Part shown: in pieces, positions 36,660 to 51,183 of the stretch
Layout: every line of letters begins with the position of its first letter
Numbering within the stretch: position 1 is the first letter of the stretch
Assembly (NCBI RefSeq): GCF_902686445.1
Contig: NC_062224.1
Span: 50,591,156-50,655,155, forward strand
DNA from: Sciurus carolinensis
Lineage: Eukaryota > Chordata > Mammalia > Rodentia > Sciuridae
Reading direction: 5' to 3'
DNA length: 64,000 nucleotides
Made by a program: the position numbers and the translations under genes
Notes under the pieces: generated by a model
The model's database searches: none
What the model was told of the DNA's origin: nothing
The model's input: the letters and a program-made list of their open reading frames with translations, nothing else

Positions 36660-39205
36660 AGGTAAAATTTACATACCAAGAAGTGTAAACTTGCATAGTG
36701 AAACGTATTAAGTGTATAAATAAATGAATTTTGATGAATGTATACATATATATATATATAATTACCAACTGGTCAAGGTATAGACATTTCTATTACTGCA
36801 AAAAGTTCCCCATAAAATTGATTTTTAATTTATTCTATTAAAATTTTTATTTAATACTATATTTTAGAGCAGTTTGAGCTTTACAGAAAAATAAGCAGAA
36901 ATTAGAGTTCCTCTTACCCTGTTTCCATTTTCCCTATTAACATCTTGCATTAGTGTAGTACACATTCTATAATAAAGCCAATATGAATACATTATTAACT
37001 AAATCTGTAGTTTACATTCAGGTAAACTACATTTTTTTGCATATTTTATGGGTTTTGACAAGTGTATAACTTCACGCACCCATATCATATATGGCAGTCT
37101 TACTGCCCTAAAATCCGCAGTGGTCCACCCATTCACCCATCTTTCCCTCGGCAACCATGGATCTTTTTGTCTTCGTACTTTTGCCTTTTCTAGAATGTCA
37201 GATAGTTGGAATTATACAGCGAACTTTTCAGATTGGCTTCTTTGACTTAGTGGTATGTAACTGAAGTTCTGTTTTGTGGGGTGTGAGGCTTAACAGCTCA
37301 TTTCCTTCCATCGTTGAATAATATCCCATTTTATGGTTATATCACAGGTTTATTCATTCACCTGTTGAAGGACATCTTGGTTTTTTCCAAGTTTTGACAA
37401 ACAGTTACAAATATTTGTGTACAGATTTTTATGTGGATATAAATTTTTAACTCATTGGAGTATGGTTGCTGGATCATATGTTAAGAATGTTTAGTGTGTA
37501 ACAAACTGCCAAATTGTCTTTTAAAGTGGCCATGTTATTTTCTATTTTAACCAACAATAAATGAGAGTTTCTGTTGCTCTATGTCCTCACCAGATTTGGT
37601 GCTGCTAGTGTAGTAGATGTGTAGAATAATCTCATTGTTATCTAAATTTGTAATTCCTTAATTACATATAATGTTGAACATCTCTTCAAATGCTTGTCAT
37701 CTGTGTTTTCTTTGGTGAGCTGTTCAGGTCTTTTTCCTATTTTTCATTCAGATTGTTTTCTTGTTTTAAGAGTTCTATATACATTTCGAATATCAGGTTT
37801 TGATTAGATAGGTATATGCAAAGGTTTTTTACTCTCAGTATATGCCTTGTCATTTCATTGTCTGAAGCTGTCTTTTACAAAACGAGGTTTTTTTTTTAAC
37901 TTAAAAAAATTCGTTGTAGATGGGCACAATACCTTTATTTTTATGTGGTGCCAAGGATCGAACCCAGTACCCCATATGTGCTAGGCAAGCGCTCTACCAC
38001 TAAGCTATGACCCCAGCCTTTTTTTTTTCAAACTTTTAATGAAGTTCAACTTACAAGTTTTTTCTTTCATGGATTTTGCTTTTGGCGTCGTGTCTGAAAA
38101 GTTCTTACAAACCCAGGATCACTTAGATTTTCTTCAATATTACTGTCTAGAAGTTTTATAGTTTTGTGTTTTATGTTTAGGTCCATGATTCATTTTGAGC
38201 TAACTTTTGTAAAAAGTGTGAAAAATGTCTAGAATGACTTTTTGGTTTTGCACGTAGATGTCCAGTTGTTCCAGTACCATCTGTTGAAAAAATTGTTCTT
38301 TCTCCATCAAATTGCTTTTACTCCTTTGCTGAAGCTGTGTGGATCTATTTCTGTGTTCTCTATTCTTTAGGAATGCATTGTGTCTATAGTTCAAAAGTCA
38401 GAAAAAAATGACAGCTTGACAATGATGAGCCTTCCTATTTATGTGCATAAAATGTCCTCTATTGATCTAATCTAATTGATCTTTCATTTCTTTCATCAGA
38501 ATTTTGTAGTTTTCCTATTATAGAATTTATGCATGTTTTCTTAAATATATAGCTAAGTATTACACTTTCAGGCACAAATGTAAATGTTTTTTATGTATTT
38601 AAAATTCCACTTGTTCATTGCTAGTAAGAACACAGTTGACTTTGTATATTAACCTTATATCCTGCAACCTTACTATAATCACTTATTAGTTCCAGTTTTT
38701 GTTGTTGATTCTTTGGGATTTCTCTATCAACAATCATGTCATCTGCCAACAAAGCCAGTTTTACTTTTTGCCTCCCAATCTGTAGACCTTTAAGTTCATT
38801 TTCTTGTCTTGGCATTAACTAGAATTTCCAGGACAATGTTAAACAGGAGTGGTGAGTGCAGACATACTAGACTTGTTCCTGATCTTAGTGGGAAAGCCAC
38901 TAGCTTCTCAACATTAAGTATGATGTTAGCTGTGGGTTTTGTAGATATTCTAGATTAAGTCTCTTCTGTTTCTAGTTTGTTGAGAGTTTTTATCATGGAT
39001 GAGAGCTAGATTTTGTCAAACTGTTTTTCTGCATCTGTTGATATAATCATGACTTCTTCTTTAGCTTGTTCATGTGATAAATTACGTTGATTGATTTAAA
39101 AATTAAATTAGCTTGCACACCTGGAATAAATCCTTCACGTACATAGTGTACTTTTTATACATTCTTGGATTTGATATGCTAATCTTTTGTTGAGAACTGA
39201 CTTTT
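36660..39205 (-). mobile_element. old L1 (L1M) 3' half, minus strand
   Basis: The left part reads as the complement of an ancient L1 3' end ('atggttgctggatcatatg', 'aacatctcttcaaatgcttg'). The right part holds ORF2, with an LLADDMIV motif (minus, about 38720-38745) at the reverse transcriptase catalytic site. Frames are broken throughout. A long-tailed ID is inserted at 37900-38022. Confidence 0.78.
37900..38022 (-). mobile_element. long-tailed ID SINE, minus strand
   Basis: The tail complement 'tgtagatgggcacaatacct' precedes the ID body ('ggatcgaacccagtacccc', 'gctctaccactaagctatg'). Confidence 0.9.
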
Positions 39206-39724
39206 AAGCAGCAGTAATGCACAGATTACTTTATAATAATCCACATGGGTTTGAGCAAAAATTTTTTACCTTCTCTGCAGAGTAATTAAATAGGAATGCT
39301 AATTAGGGATTCATATATAAGAATATAAAGTAGTAAGATTGCGTTTAAATAATGATATCTAGGTATTTTGTATTTGTCTCCTCTCTCTAGCTGCTGCTTT
39401 TCTTCTGTTATGATACCCTCTTTCCACTCTACCTCTCCAAATCTCACTACCTTTTAGGAAACCACAGAGGGATTTCTAGTTTTTCTTCTAGATTAAATAG
39501 AAGCATTTTTGTCTACTCATTCCTGAAACCAAACAAAAAATATTAAAGGACTGAAAATACATAACCACAAAAAAAAAAAAAACAAGAGAGAGCATGAAAG
39601 GAAAACAATAGATAAGGAGCACTGATTAAAATAAACCAAAAAATAAAAATTGGAAACTGGAAAACAGATGGTGGAATTGTAAGTTACTTAGCAAACAAGA
39701 GAAAGCTAAAAAACCACCAGCTTT

Positions 39725-40310
39725 ACTGGAAAATACTTGTATAAATTTCCTTGGACAAAGACATTTTCCTGCATGGTCACACTAACACCATCAGAATCAA
39801 GAAATTACCATTAATATATTTAATCCTTCTACCCATTTAAATTTCATCAGTTGTCTCAAAACTGTCTTTAATAACAAAAGGAGCAGTTCATAATCACATG
39901 TTGCATTTGTTTGCCATATATTTTAAATTTCCTCCAATCTGGCATAGATTTTAGTTCCTTAATAGTTCTTTAATCTTTCCTTTATTTTCGTGACCTTGAT
40001 AATTCTGAAAAAAAAAAAACCAGCAGTTATTTTGTAGAATAACATTAAATTTGGCTTTTAAAAATGTTTCCCCATGATTAAATTCAGGTTATCAATCTTT
40101 GACAGGATTGTCAGAGAGGTGGTAATATGTTCTTCTCATACATTCTACCAGGGATTCTGATTTCAATCTGTCCTATTATTGGTGATATTATCTTTGGTCA
40201 TTTGAGTAAGACTGGTGTCTGTCAGGCTTCTTCACTCAAAAGCTACCATTTTTCCCTTTGTAACTATTTTATGATGACTACTGTTTTGCATAAACATTCA
40301 TGTCAACTGT
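39725..40310 (-). mobile_element. ancient L1-like 3' UTR fragment
   Basis: 'ttcatcagttgtctcaaaac', 'aatcacatgttgcatttgtt' and 'atattcttctcatac'-like segments are in an order I remember from old L1 3' UTRs. Class assignment is moderate. Confidence 0.5.
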
Positions 40311-42560
40311 AAATAGGGACAGTTTTACTACTTATCTCTGTCTTTCATTTCTTTTTCTTACATTATTGAAGCAGACTTCAAATTGAATAAAATGATTTTA
40401 GTGGGAAGGTATTTGGTGTTTCCCTATTAAAAAGGATAACTGTAGGGTTTTCATAGATACTCTTTATTAAGGAAATTCCTTTGTATACCTAGTTTGCTGA
40501 AATTTTTATCATGAATGCATGTTAAATTTTCTCAGACACTGTTTCTGTCCTTTGATATGATCATATGGTTTTCAGTTAATATGCTTACAATGGTTGATTT
40601 TATAATTGCATTTCTAAGATATATCTCATATGTCATGATCCCCATTGTATTTGATATATTTGTTAATGATTTTGCATTTATTTCATAAAGGATATGCATT
40701 TCTTTTTTTCTTATGATCTCTTTGTCTAGTATTAGTATCAGGGTAATGCTAGTCTCATAAAATTTACTTCTGAATTTATGTATGATTGGTATTATTTCTT
40801 CCTTAAATATCTGGTAGAATTTACTAGTCAAACTATCCTGGAATTTTCTTTGTGGGAAGATTTTTAATAACAAACTTATTAAATGCAAGGTTGTTTCAAT
40901 TTGTTTCATATTATTTCAACTTTGGTAAGTTTTATTTTTTGAGGAGCATTCCCATTTCATCCAAAATTATCAATATATTAACCTAAATAATGTTTTCTTA
41001 TTATTTTGATGCCTGTTAGGATCTATAATTATATCTCCTTTTACTTCTGATGTTGGTAATTTATATTTTCTCTCTTTTTGGTCTTAAATGTTGCTTAAGT
41101 TTTATTTCACTAGTATTTTCAAACTACCACCTTTGGCTTTGTTATAGTTTTCTCTACTGATTGTTTGTCTTTGTTTCATTGATATTCAGTTTTTACTATT
41201 CTCTTCCTCCTCTTTGTTTTGAATTTATCTTTTCTAACTTCTTTAATTGAATTCTTAATTTATTTTAAGCTTTTCTTGCTAAGTATTTTAACATGTAAAC
41301 TCCCCTCTAAGCTTTAGACATATATCACAAATTTTGTATTGTTATTTCCACTAACATCGTAGTATTCCTAATTTCCTTTATTTCTTTTTGTCTCATGTTA
41401 TTTAAATGTGCGTTGCTTAATTTCCAAATATTTGGGACTTTTCTTAAATATCTAATTGATTTTTTCTTTTTAAATATTTATTTTTATTAGTGAATTACAG
41501 TTATACATAATATTGAGGTTCATTTGGACATAATTGTACAAGTGTAACTGATTTCTAATTTAATTCCATTGAAGTCAGAAAATATACTGAGACATTTTGA
41601 GGTCTCAACATTTGGTCTATCTAGGTGAACATTCTATTTGCACTTGAGAAAAATGAATTTTCCACTTGTTGGGCGTAGAGATCGCAAAGTGTCCTTTAGG
41701 TCAATGTGGCTAATGATGTCATTTAGATCTTCTATATCCTTTTGGACTTTTTGTCTCCTCCAGTTCTAACAATTACTGAGAGGTAACAATTATTGTGCAT
41801 TTGTTTATTTAGTATTGCTTTATTCCTGACAGTACTCCTGTATTTTGAAGTTCTGTTATTTAGCAGTGTTATAGTTGGTCTACATAATGCATTTGTACTT
41901 TTATCATTATTGTCTCCAACTTTGCTAATGCTCCTTATCTTGAATTGTTTTGTTTGATATAAATATGGTTTCTCCAGATTTTTTATACCTTTTTAAAATA
42001 ATTTTTTTAGTTGTAGATGGATACAATATCTTCATTTTTATGTGGTGCTGAGGATGGAACCCAGTGCTTCACGCAAGCTAGGCAAGCGCTCTACCACTGA
42101 TCTATACCTGCAGCCCAGATTTTTTATACTTAATATTTTCATGCTTTATATTTTTGCATTTTTGACTTTCAACTTATAGGTATATTTGTACTTAAGGTGT
42201 GAAAGTGTGACTCTTGCAGACAGCAGAGTTGAGTCATGCTTTTCATCCAGTCTGACAACTTCTGCCTTGGAATTATTAGCCCACATACATTTAATATATT
42301 TATAGGGTTGTATTTAGGTCAGCATTTTGCTATTTGTTTTCGATTTGTCCAATTCATTTGTTGTTCCTCTCTTTCTCCTTTCTTGCCTTCTTTTGGGTTA
42401 TTTAAATATTTTGTAGTATTTCATTTTTATTTCTCTGTTGAATTTTTACATTTTTGAAAATTTTTTTATTAGTTTCTCTAAGGATTTTAAAATTTATCCT
42501 TGAATGTTTATCCTTATCTTCTTAGAGTTTATATTGTACTACTTCACATAAAATATAGGA
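40310..42560 (-). mobile_element. old L1 ORF2 tract, minus strand
   Basis: Minus-strand frames read PIIHKFRSKFYETSITLI and similar L1 ORF2 text (40532-40909), with many stops. A long-tailed ID lies at 41998-42118. Together with 36660-39205 and 39725-40310 this makes about 5.9 kb of decayed L1. Confidence 0.72.
41998..42118 (-). mobile_element. long-tailed ID SINE, minus strand
   Basis: 'agttgtagatggatacaata' tail complement, then 'gaggatggaacccagtgc' and 'gctctaccactgatctata'. Confidence 0.9.
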
Positions 42561-43063
42561 ACCTTATAATACTTTCATTTATTACTCTCCCAAACTGTAA
42601 ATTTGTCATATTTATTGCATCTATTTATGTTATAACCCCCACAATACAGTGTTATAATTTCTATTATACAATTCTATGATTTTTAAAGAAATTAAGAAAA
42701 CAAAAGAGAAAGTGTATAACCTCGTACATCTATCCAAATGTTTACCACTGCCTTCTGTTGAATTCAAGTTACCACCTAGTATTATTCCCCTCCAATTTGA
42801 AGAATTCCCTTGAACATTTCACTGTTGGTGACACACTCTTAGATTTTGTTCACCTGGGAATATCTTTGCTTTCCCGTTTAACAGAGAATTTTCCTTCACA
42901 TAAAATTCTGTGTTGATGGCTTTGTTCCCAAAGCTAAAGATGTCATAAAATTGTTGTCATGATTTAGGTTTTCTAGGAGTCAGACTCAGATGGAGTTTAT
43001 CCATCAGGGCATTCAAGGCATCAAAACCTGTGGAAAGGAGTAGGAATCAAGAGTAGTCAGGAG

Positions 43064-43152
43064 GACTTGGGTTGTAGCTCAGTGGTAGAGTAACTGCCTA
43101 GCACACACAAGGTCCTGGGTTCAACCTCCAATAGTGCCAAAAACCAAAACAG
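43064..43152 (+). mobile_element. ID SINE
   Basis: 'gttgtagctcagtggtagag' A box and 'gtcctgggttcaacctcc' B box. Confidence 0.88.
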
Positions 43153-45480
43153 TGTTCAGAAACTGTAACGTTTGCCTTATAACAGCCTCAGCTGACTCCC
43201 TGAAGGAAATCTAGAGCATGAATGGTCTTTCAGTTTTATCCTATAATAGACCAGGATAGTCAGAACATTACCACAATTGACTATAGGTATCCCAGGAAAG
43301 GGCACGACCTTGAATGAGACAGCTTTCTACAGCTGAAGCAATCCCCCTGAGGAGGCTGACAGCCCAAAGTTATCTGTTAACAGAACTCCTCACAGGTTAG
43401 GCAGTTTTTCACTGAAGGGTATTGGAGTGTGTATCGCAGTGTTCTTGTCTCATTTTTCTGATGAGAAGTCATCATTTGTATTTTTGTTTATTTTTGTGCA
43501 GTGCCCCTTGCTCCTTTCTCTTTATCACTGGACTCCAGCAGTGCTCTTGAATCGAGTCCCACTAAGTATATCTATAAATTTTTCATGTTAGACTATATTT
43601 TTCATCTACAATTTTTGTTTGGATCTTTTCATTTCTTCCAGTTTACTGCTAAATACGTCCATCTGCTCATTATTAGTATATTTTCCTGTAAATTTTGGAA
43701 CATACTCATTAAGGCTACTTGAGAGTCCTTATTGCTAAGCATCATCTAAGGTTTGGTATCCATCAACTGGTTTTATTCTCAAACATGCAGATCACACTTT
43801 ACCATTTCTTTACATACTTGGTCATTTAAGCATGACCAAATCTTTAAAAATGTATTGTATACTAAATATTATGAATGAAACATTGTAGACACTCTGTATT
43901 CCTTTATATTGCTCAGAAGATAACTGGTTTCTGTTGGACACAAACTCCTAAGCTCATCTCCTCTGTTTTGGACTATAGCTGAAATCTCTGCTCAACATTC
44001 AGTTTCTAGTTGCTCTTTGTTCACTGAACTCTATGCCTTCCCCAATGATGCATGTATCAGTGATGAGACAAAAACTTGAGCAATTTATATGCATAATTTA
44101 GGGCTCACCACCTCTATGATGTCCTCACCCTAGCTTTCCAGATACTCTTTAGTTCTCAACTCTGCACTACGATACCACAATCCTGGATTGTGACACCCCA
44201 AACCAATAAGACTGCAACCTTCTTTATCCTGTGCTATTTGGTAGATTAGTGAACATCTTTGGGGAAAAATTGCAAACTCAAAAATCACATTGGGGTAGTT
44301 CCAGTCTTTTAAGAGTATACTCTTCAGATTTTGCCTGCTTTTAGTTTCTGTCTGGTGTCTTCAAATAATCGATTTTAATATTGTCATTCAGATGTTGTTT
44401 TTATTTATGGGATGATTAGTCCAAACTATACCACTTTTCCAAAAGCCAAATTTCCCAGTATTACTATTTTGCTCCATATTAGAAGTACATCCTCTATCCT
44501 TTTCCATTTTTATTAGAATAGCAAAAGCATCCTTTTCCCATATATCTCTGGGGCAAGTCCTGATTAGACCAAGCCAGTAGTTATAATCTGTTGTTTTTGC
44601 ATTTTTCCATCAGGGATATGTTTAGGAAGGGCCATTTATCAGTCAGAAAACCAGAAGTTCCTGTACATAGTCTACAAATAAAGTGCTTAAATATAGGGAA
44701 TTGATGAACTACCCCTGGCAAAAGACCTAAGGAACACTGTTCAGAGAAGCCACCACTGACCTCAACCAGAAGCATGCAAGCACATGGCTCTTAAAACTCA
44801 CCTTAAAGATTCCAGGAGTATTATATCCACTCACAATTCTGACTTCAGCTGTCACATGAGAATAATGAGACAAAAAGACACACAAGAATGGTCCCTCTTC
44901 TACTACTCATTTTTGGCTTGTTTTCATGTGACTCTTGGAATCACAGCATCAATCTTGAGATCATGAGAGGAGTCAGAAAATACAGACTCTGAAGTCTGCC
45001 CAACCTGGACTTCTTGTAATGTGAGACTATTAAGTCATTTTCATTTTTTTTCTGGTTTTTGGAAAATACACGGCACATTACTTAGATCAGGGAGGTAAAT
45101 CCCAGGAGAAATGCTTTAAAGAAGTTAAAATGGTAGCTTTTAGGGAGCAGGACTGAGGGTAATGAGGTACGGTACAGGATACATTTTTATTTTATTCCAT
45201 GCCTTGTGCTATTTTATATTGTAAAGAAGATGTATATGTATATACACATACATATACATATTACTTGAATAAAAAGTTAAATTAAAAGACAGGCTAAAAA
45301 CTCATTTCCACCTCATGCTTTCTTGATTTCACTCTAACCTACAATGCAAAAGGAAATGGTAGTAAACACAACACTTCTTCCTTTCTTCAGTTTCCTGCAA
45401 TCATCGATTCTAGCTGCTTGTTGAAGGAAGAACTTTCTAGGTAAACTTCATTTACATCTTAATCTACCATTTACCTGCCA
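43153..45480. other. intergenic, no recognised feature
   Basis: Unique-looking AT-rich DNA. No gene, RNA or repeat identified with confidence. Confidence 0.45.
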
Positions 45481-45489
45481 CCAAAATAA

Positions 45490-45815
45490 TCATTGTGAAG
45501 GGCAAATATGATTACGTCCTTATTTTGCTTTTAAAATCCCTAATTGGACTCACATTGTCTCTACAGGATTAAATCCAAATTTCATAACATGGCATCATAA
45601 AACCCTTCCTGATCTGACCCCAGATACTCTCCCATGTATTTATTCTAACTATTCTGAAAAATCTTGCTTTACTCTAGGCACTTTAAGTCTTTTAGATGAC
45701 AATTCCTCTGTACATGCTGTTTCTTTGATTTGTAATAACCTTCCTAAATAGTCTCTTTTCAGCTACCTCTTCTGTGAACTTTCTTTCTTCCAAGTCCCAT
45801 AAGTACAAATTATAT
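45490..45815 (+). mobile_element. L2 LINE fragment
   Basis: 'taaatccaaatttcataaca', 'aaacccttcctgatctgacc' and 'tctgtacatgctgtttc' follow the L2 3' consensus. Confidence 0.75.
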
Positions 45816-46669
45816 TGCAGGTCAAAAATCACTGGAAATTTTTCAATCCAGAAGATCTCTGAAAACTATTTTTGACAATTCATTTACTGGCAAAACCTGA
45901 AATGAGCTATTTATATGTATACTTATAATTTCAATTGACTCTACAGTATATGAATATTCATTAATTCTGTTGCAGAAATATTAACAGGTTCCATTACAAA
46001 GTGAAAGTAGTGTAAAACATGGAGCACATGCACCTGTGGCCACAATCCAACAGCTAACTACTGTGATAGTTTTCATCCCACATGTTCTTCCAGAACATTC
46101 ACTTCTCATCAAGAGGTGAGGTCTCTTTCCTCTTCTCTTGAAAGTGGGAATGATTTTATGACTGCCTTGATGAATAAAAAGCAGCATAAGTGACAGTGCT
46201 TAACTTCAAAGGTGTGGCTATAAAAGGTCATATGCCTTCTACCTGTTTCCTTTTTCTCTCACATTGCTTGCCCTTGGAAACCAATCACTGCATTGTGAGG
46301 AAACTCAGGCCACCTCATGAGGCTATGTGAAGGTGTTCTAGTTCACAACTACCAGCCACCATCAACCACTAGACATGCCAGAGTAAGTGACCCTTCAGTA
46401 GATTCCTGCCCTTGGCATGCAAGCACCCCACCTGTTAGCCAAGTGGATCAGAGAGAGGCTAATGCCCAAAACACAAATTTATGAGAAAAAGTGAATGTTT
46501 TTGTTGTTCTAAGCCACTAAGATTTGGGGTAATTGTGATGTAGCAATAGTAACTAGAATACCAATGAATTACCTTGCTATGGTGTAAAAAATTCAAGTTT
46601 TAAAACCCATCAAATGTTTCATATAAGGCTTATGTACTAAAATTGTGCATTTGAATATCTATTTTTCAA

Positions 46670-46795
46670 TGAAATTAGAAATTCTTTGAGGACAAGAACT
46701 AAGTCATTTTATGTTGATACCCTTGAATGTCTAAGATTTGGTTAAGTCTTAAAGGCATGTCTATTGAATTAAATGTTGAATGTATGGAAAAATAA
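46670..46795 (+). mobile_element. L2 LINE 3' fragment
   Basis: 'tttgaggacaagaactaagt' to 'aaaggcatgtctattgaatt' resembles the L2 terminus. Confidence 0.6.
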
Positions 46796-46799
46796 ACAA

Positions 46800-49700
46800 A
46801 TGAATAAATATAGTTCCAAACAAGTAGCTGTTTTTGAAATAAATTTTTGGGCAGATTATACGTTTATTCCACTCAATATATTACCCAGAAATAATTTTAG
46901 TATGTCTTGTTATCATTATTCTCAGCTTATGAGCTATGAAAAATCATTAATTTTCCTATGTTCTTCTTATCAAAAAATCTCTCTTATGATTACATACTTT
47001 ATTCATTAAACTTTGTTCCAAATTATTCTTGGCTGTTACCAAAGTCAAAAACATCTTTAAGGATGAAAATTTTTCCATTAGTAGGAAAAAAAATAATCGG
47101 ACAAACTCTAAAGGTTAATTCCAAAACAGGAGATTCCAAAGTTTTTGGACAATGCAATTTCAAATGCAATATAATGCAATGATATGTACTTTTGAAGACT
47201 TCAGTATCCCTGGTGACACGTTTAAAGAAGAAGAAAAAACTTTACTGATTTTAAGTCTAAGTTCCACTTCATGTGATGAAAAACATGTTTATCTCATGGT
47301 CATATAGTATGTCACACATTTTTAACTATATGAACAGTATAGTTATGAAAAGGAAGAAAGGAGGGAAAGAAAAATCCATAATGTTATAAAGGCATGAATA
47401 TTAATGTCAATTTATTTTTTAATGTTTCTATTGGGAATATCTATTTCAACTCTTCTCCAGGAATGCTAAATGATGGAATAAATGTGGCACTAGTTTTACT
47501 CACTGCCCAACATTTGTTTGATCAGAATTTAATGGGTTCTTACTGCCCTGCTTTCCTCCTGCCTCACTTTATGTCAACTACATAAAGCTGGGTTGTAGGA
47601 GTATCTTAGCATAATTCACATTGAGAGGAAACATCAATGTGACAGCAAAAAAGTCACTGAAATAAATATAAATATTAACCATAGTCCCTCAACAAATGCC
47701 AGAAAGGGGACAAGTCTTAAAACTGATAGCAAAACTCCTTGAAAGGCTTATTTTCTTCTCACACACTATACAGCCCAATAGGAACACTACCTCCAGATCC
47801 CATCCTTCGTTTTCCTATTGCTCCATAATCCCTTTTTCTAGCAGCCTCTCCACGCACCCCACATGTTCTCCTTTCTACCCTATTTCTCTCATCTTCTGAA
47901 TCTGTTCTTTTCTCAAGGGAAACTAACTTGTTGCCTTTATTGATCAATCAGGCTGGACTGGGCTTCTTTTGATTCCTTCCCTCTTCCATTAGCCTTGTAT
48001 GAAATCCTGAGCCCAGGAACACAGTGCAGGGGATAACAGAATTCTTCTCAATGAATGGGGAGAAGCTGTGAATCCACATACACTGTCATACCAACATCTT
48101 ACAGGTGGAATTACATTTTATGCAATAACAGCAGATTGATGGGTAACCACATCTGTATATCTATATGGTTGGAATATCAGAAAGCACACCCTGGGTCTGG
48201 CTATAGACTTCAGATGAGCAGTTCAGGGACCACGTATGCACTGGTACATATAGCTGCAATCCTGTTGAGGTCTGAATAAACTGGTACTGATTGAAATGTA
48301 TGGGTTACTAGTCTCATGAGGAGCTATCTCATCCCAGAAGCTATCTCATTTTTGGGATTCTCTTCTTTTATCTGATATCTCAGTACCTCTTTTTTAGGCC
48401 TAGAAGGGAGTTTATAGCTTTGGAAATTGCCAAGGGCCTCACAGTGAGAGTCAAGTATCCTCTCTTATATTCCTCTACCCCTACCCTACCTCTGTACTCT
48501 TGAGTCCTGGTTGAAGTTTGGAGTTAAAGGGTAGGGGAATTGCAGGGGCAGAAATTTCTAACCTATGATATGGTTCCCATATAAAATACAGGATGTTAAT
48601 TTAAATTTAAATTTCACATTTAAAAAAACCATACTTCTTAGTGTAAGTATGTCCCAAATATTGCATGGAACACACTTATCACTTATGTTAAAAAAAAAAA
48701 AAGAAAAAAAGAAAAAGGGTAAGCTTCATTGTGTATGTGAAATTCAAATTTAACAGGGTGTTCCTTTTGGATTCCCATCCTCCAGATCTACTAACTCTAA
48801 TTTATGACAAGTGGTAAGAAGAACAGCAACCAAAAGTGAATGCCTTGCCTTAAATGAGAATTCTTAGGAATGTATCATCACTTGAGTTGCCCACCTCAAA
48901 TTAAAAAAAAAAGTACCTACCTAAAACATCAGGCTATCAAAAAGAACAACAATAACAAAGCAAACAAACAAACCAAAAAAATACAGTCTCTGAAAACAGT
49001 AGCTGAAAATGTTTTATAGGTGTGCTATAGACAGAGAACAAGTCAGCTTGTCCTTAAAAGAGAAGAGTACATGAGATTGTAGCCATGTGAAAATTTACTT
49101 GTCAGCAGAACTTGTATAGATGAGCTCACTTTCAAAGCAAAGTACTTGTAAGAATGTTTAAAAATCTGAAGATCTGCTTTGCCAAATTGAGAAAACATGT
49201 AGATCAAAGATACTATCATAAAATGTAATTGCATTAAGTAAGAAAACTTGAAGAGGGAGGGGGTGGAAATCACAGAAGTACTGAAAAGTTCATGATTGTT
49301 TTTTTCCTGAAAAAACATTAATACAGATTGAGTAGAAAAGTGAACATCTGAAGTGATAAATATAGTCTAATTTGACTAATTCTCACTTTCTTATCTTCAA
49401 TCTTGATCATTCTCATAAAGAAAGAAAACAGGAACCTTATCCAAATTCTTAGCAGAGATTGAAGCTATGGCAGTATAACTGCATATGACTAAATCATTAT
49501 TTTATATGCCAATATGGAATATATTTACATTTCATTTGTTAAGTAATTATAAACACTAGAAATTAAACAATTATGGGAGGTGTATAAATGCATCATACAG
49601 ATAATTAATTACAAATAACCAAACTATGGAACCAGAAAAATCACCTGTTTCATGACATATATCCAACTTCTTCTGCCTTCCTGTTTTTAAAAACTAACTT

Positions 49701-49900
49701 ACTCCATAAAACATAGATCTTCTCAAAATGTTTCTGAGTACAGTTTCAAACATAAGCCACTCTGTGGAGGAAAAAGAGACTGATCACCTATCACTGCAGT
49801 GAGGAAGGGATAAGGCCTGCACCAGTCAATTGTGCAGTAGTTCAGCACAGACAGCAGTAGCCATGGTGGGTGCTGAATGACTAAGTGCTTTCTGTGCCTA
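46800..49900. other. intergenic, no recognised feature
   Basis: AT-rich with small open frames that share no motif with known families. No repeat recognised beyond short A runs at 48691-48718. Confidence 0.45.
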
Positions 49901-49902
49901 CA

Positions 49903-50053
49903 AGAATATTTTCTAGAACTTTGTCTAATCTATTTCTGGCGACATACGCTAAATGTTTTAAAGGCTTCTCTGAGGTGCTTATTCCACTGACAGTATTTCT
50001 GAAACTCTGATTTCAATTTGTCTCATTTAATTTTGCCCTGCCCATTTCTCCTA
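49903..50053 (+). repeat. direct repeat copy A
   Basis: It shares with 51184-51356 the blocks 'atattttctagaactttgtc', 'gttttaaag' and 'caatttgtctcattta'. Copy A lacks about 20 bases that copy B has after 'ttattcca'. Identity is obvious but imperfect. The class is unknown. Confidence 0.75.
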
Positions 50054-50511
50054 TAACAATTACCTGTTGCCTAAATAGTCTGGGGACACTTGGAGGAGTT
50101 TGGGTCAATGATAAGGTGTCACCTCAGTGAAGCAGGGCTTCCCTGAGGACAGAGCAGGACCAGAGAGAGGCACTCCTTTTGTGTGGGACAAAAGGAGCAG
50201 GACAAAACTTCACAGCTATGGTTCATGCAGGAGCAGGATTGTCCCACTTACTGCTCCTCTGCAGAACTCCAGAAGTTATTTCACATCTTCTATTCTCTGT
50301 TTTAAAGGAAAACTATTCAACTGAAATATGACCTCAGTCAAGTCCATCGAGTATGACAGAAGGAAATAAACCTGTACTCACTAATCTCCTCCTCCTGCCC
50401 ATTCCTTCTGTACACCCTCTGATCCCTGATCTATCTGAATTCCATTCCCATTTTGCTTCTAGTGTTTCAGTAGTGATGTGGCCCATTGCTACTAGAAAGA
50501 CAACATTTTTC

Positions 50512-50601
50512 TCATTTTATTTTATTTGTGGTGCCAGGGACTGAACACAGAGCCTGGTACATGCTAGGCAAGTGCTTCACCACTGAGCTGCACTGCCAGC
50601 C
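50512..50601 (-). mobile_element. ID SINE, minus strand
   Basis: 'gccagggactgaacacagag' and 'gcttcaccactgagctgcac' are the complement of the ID B and A boxes. Confidence 0.87.
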
Positions 50602-51183
50602 TCTTTCTCATTTTAATGGCTGCTAAATGGTACACTCATTGAAGGTAGGAGTCATCCTTCCTTCCCTATATGTATTTCTTACAGGACCTGAAATCAGACC
50701 AATTGCTTTGCACACAGGTAGGGGCTTAATACAATTTTCAAACTGCTTACATTTAAAAAACATTAATTAGTATTTTAATCTCAAAAATAAAACAACACTG
50801 AACCACCTAAAGATCATCTTGCTTTGACAATCCTTACACAGACTCTTTTAGAATAAGACTGATGAGCAAAGTCAGGAAAGAGTACAATGAACTTAGCCCC
50901 CTGGTTATCAGTTTGGCACCCTTCACCAGCATTAAATTAGCCATAACAAAATGAATGAGAGTCCTGTCAGTATGTCACAGACACATCAGGGGAAAGAACA
51001 AAATGAGATCATATTGACAAAATATGCCTCTCTTTTCTATAGAATTGCTCATTTGATCTTTATCCCAAACCTCCTTTGACATGATTAACCAAAGACTGAA
51101 AACTGATGATATGAGACACATGAAAGGTTATCTGATTATTTGGTCCAATTTTTAGGTGACATGTATAATTGTGCATTCCCTAC

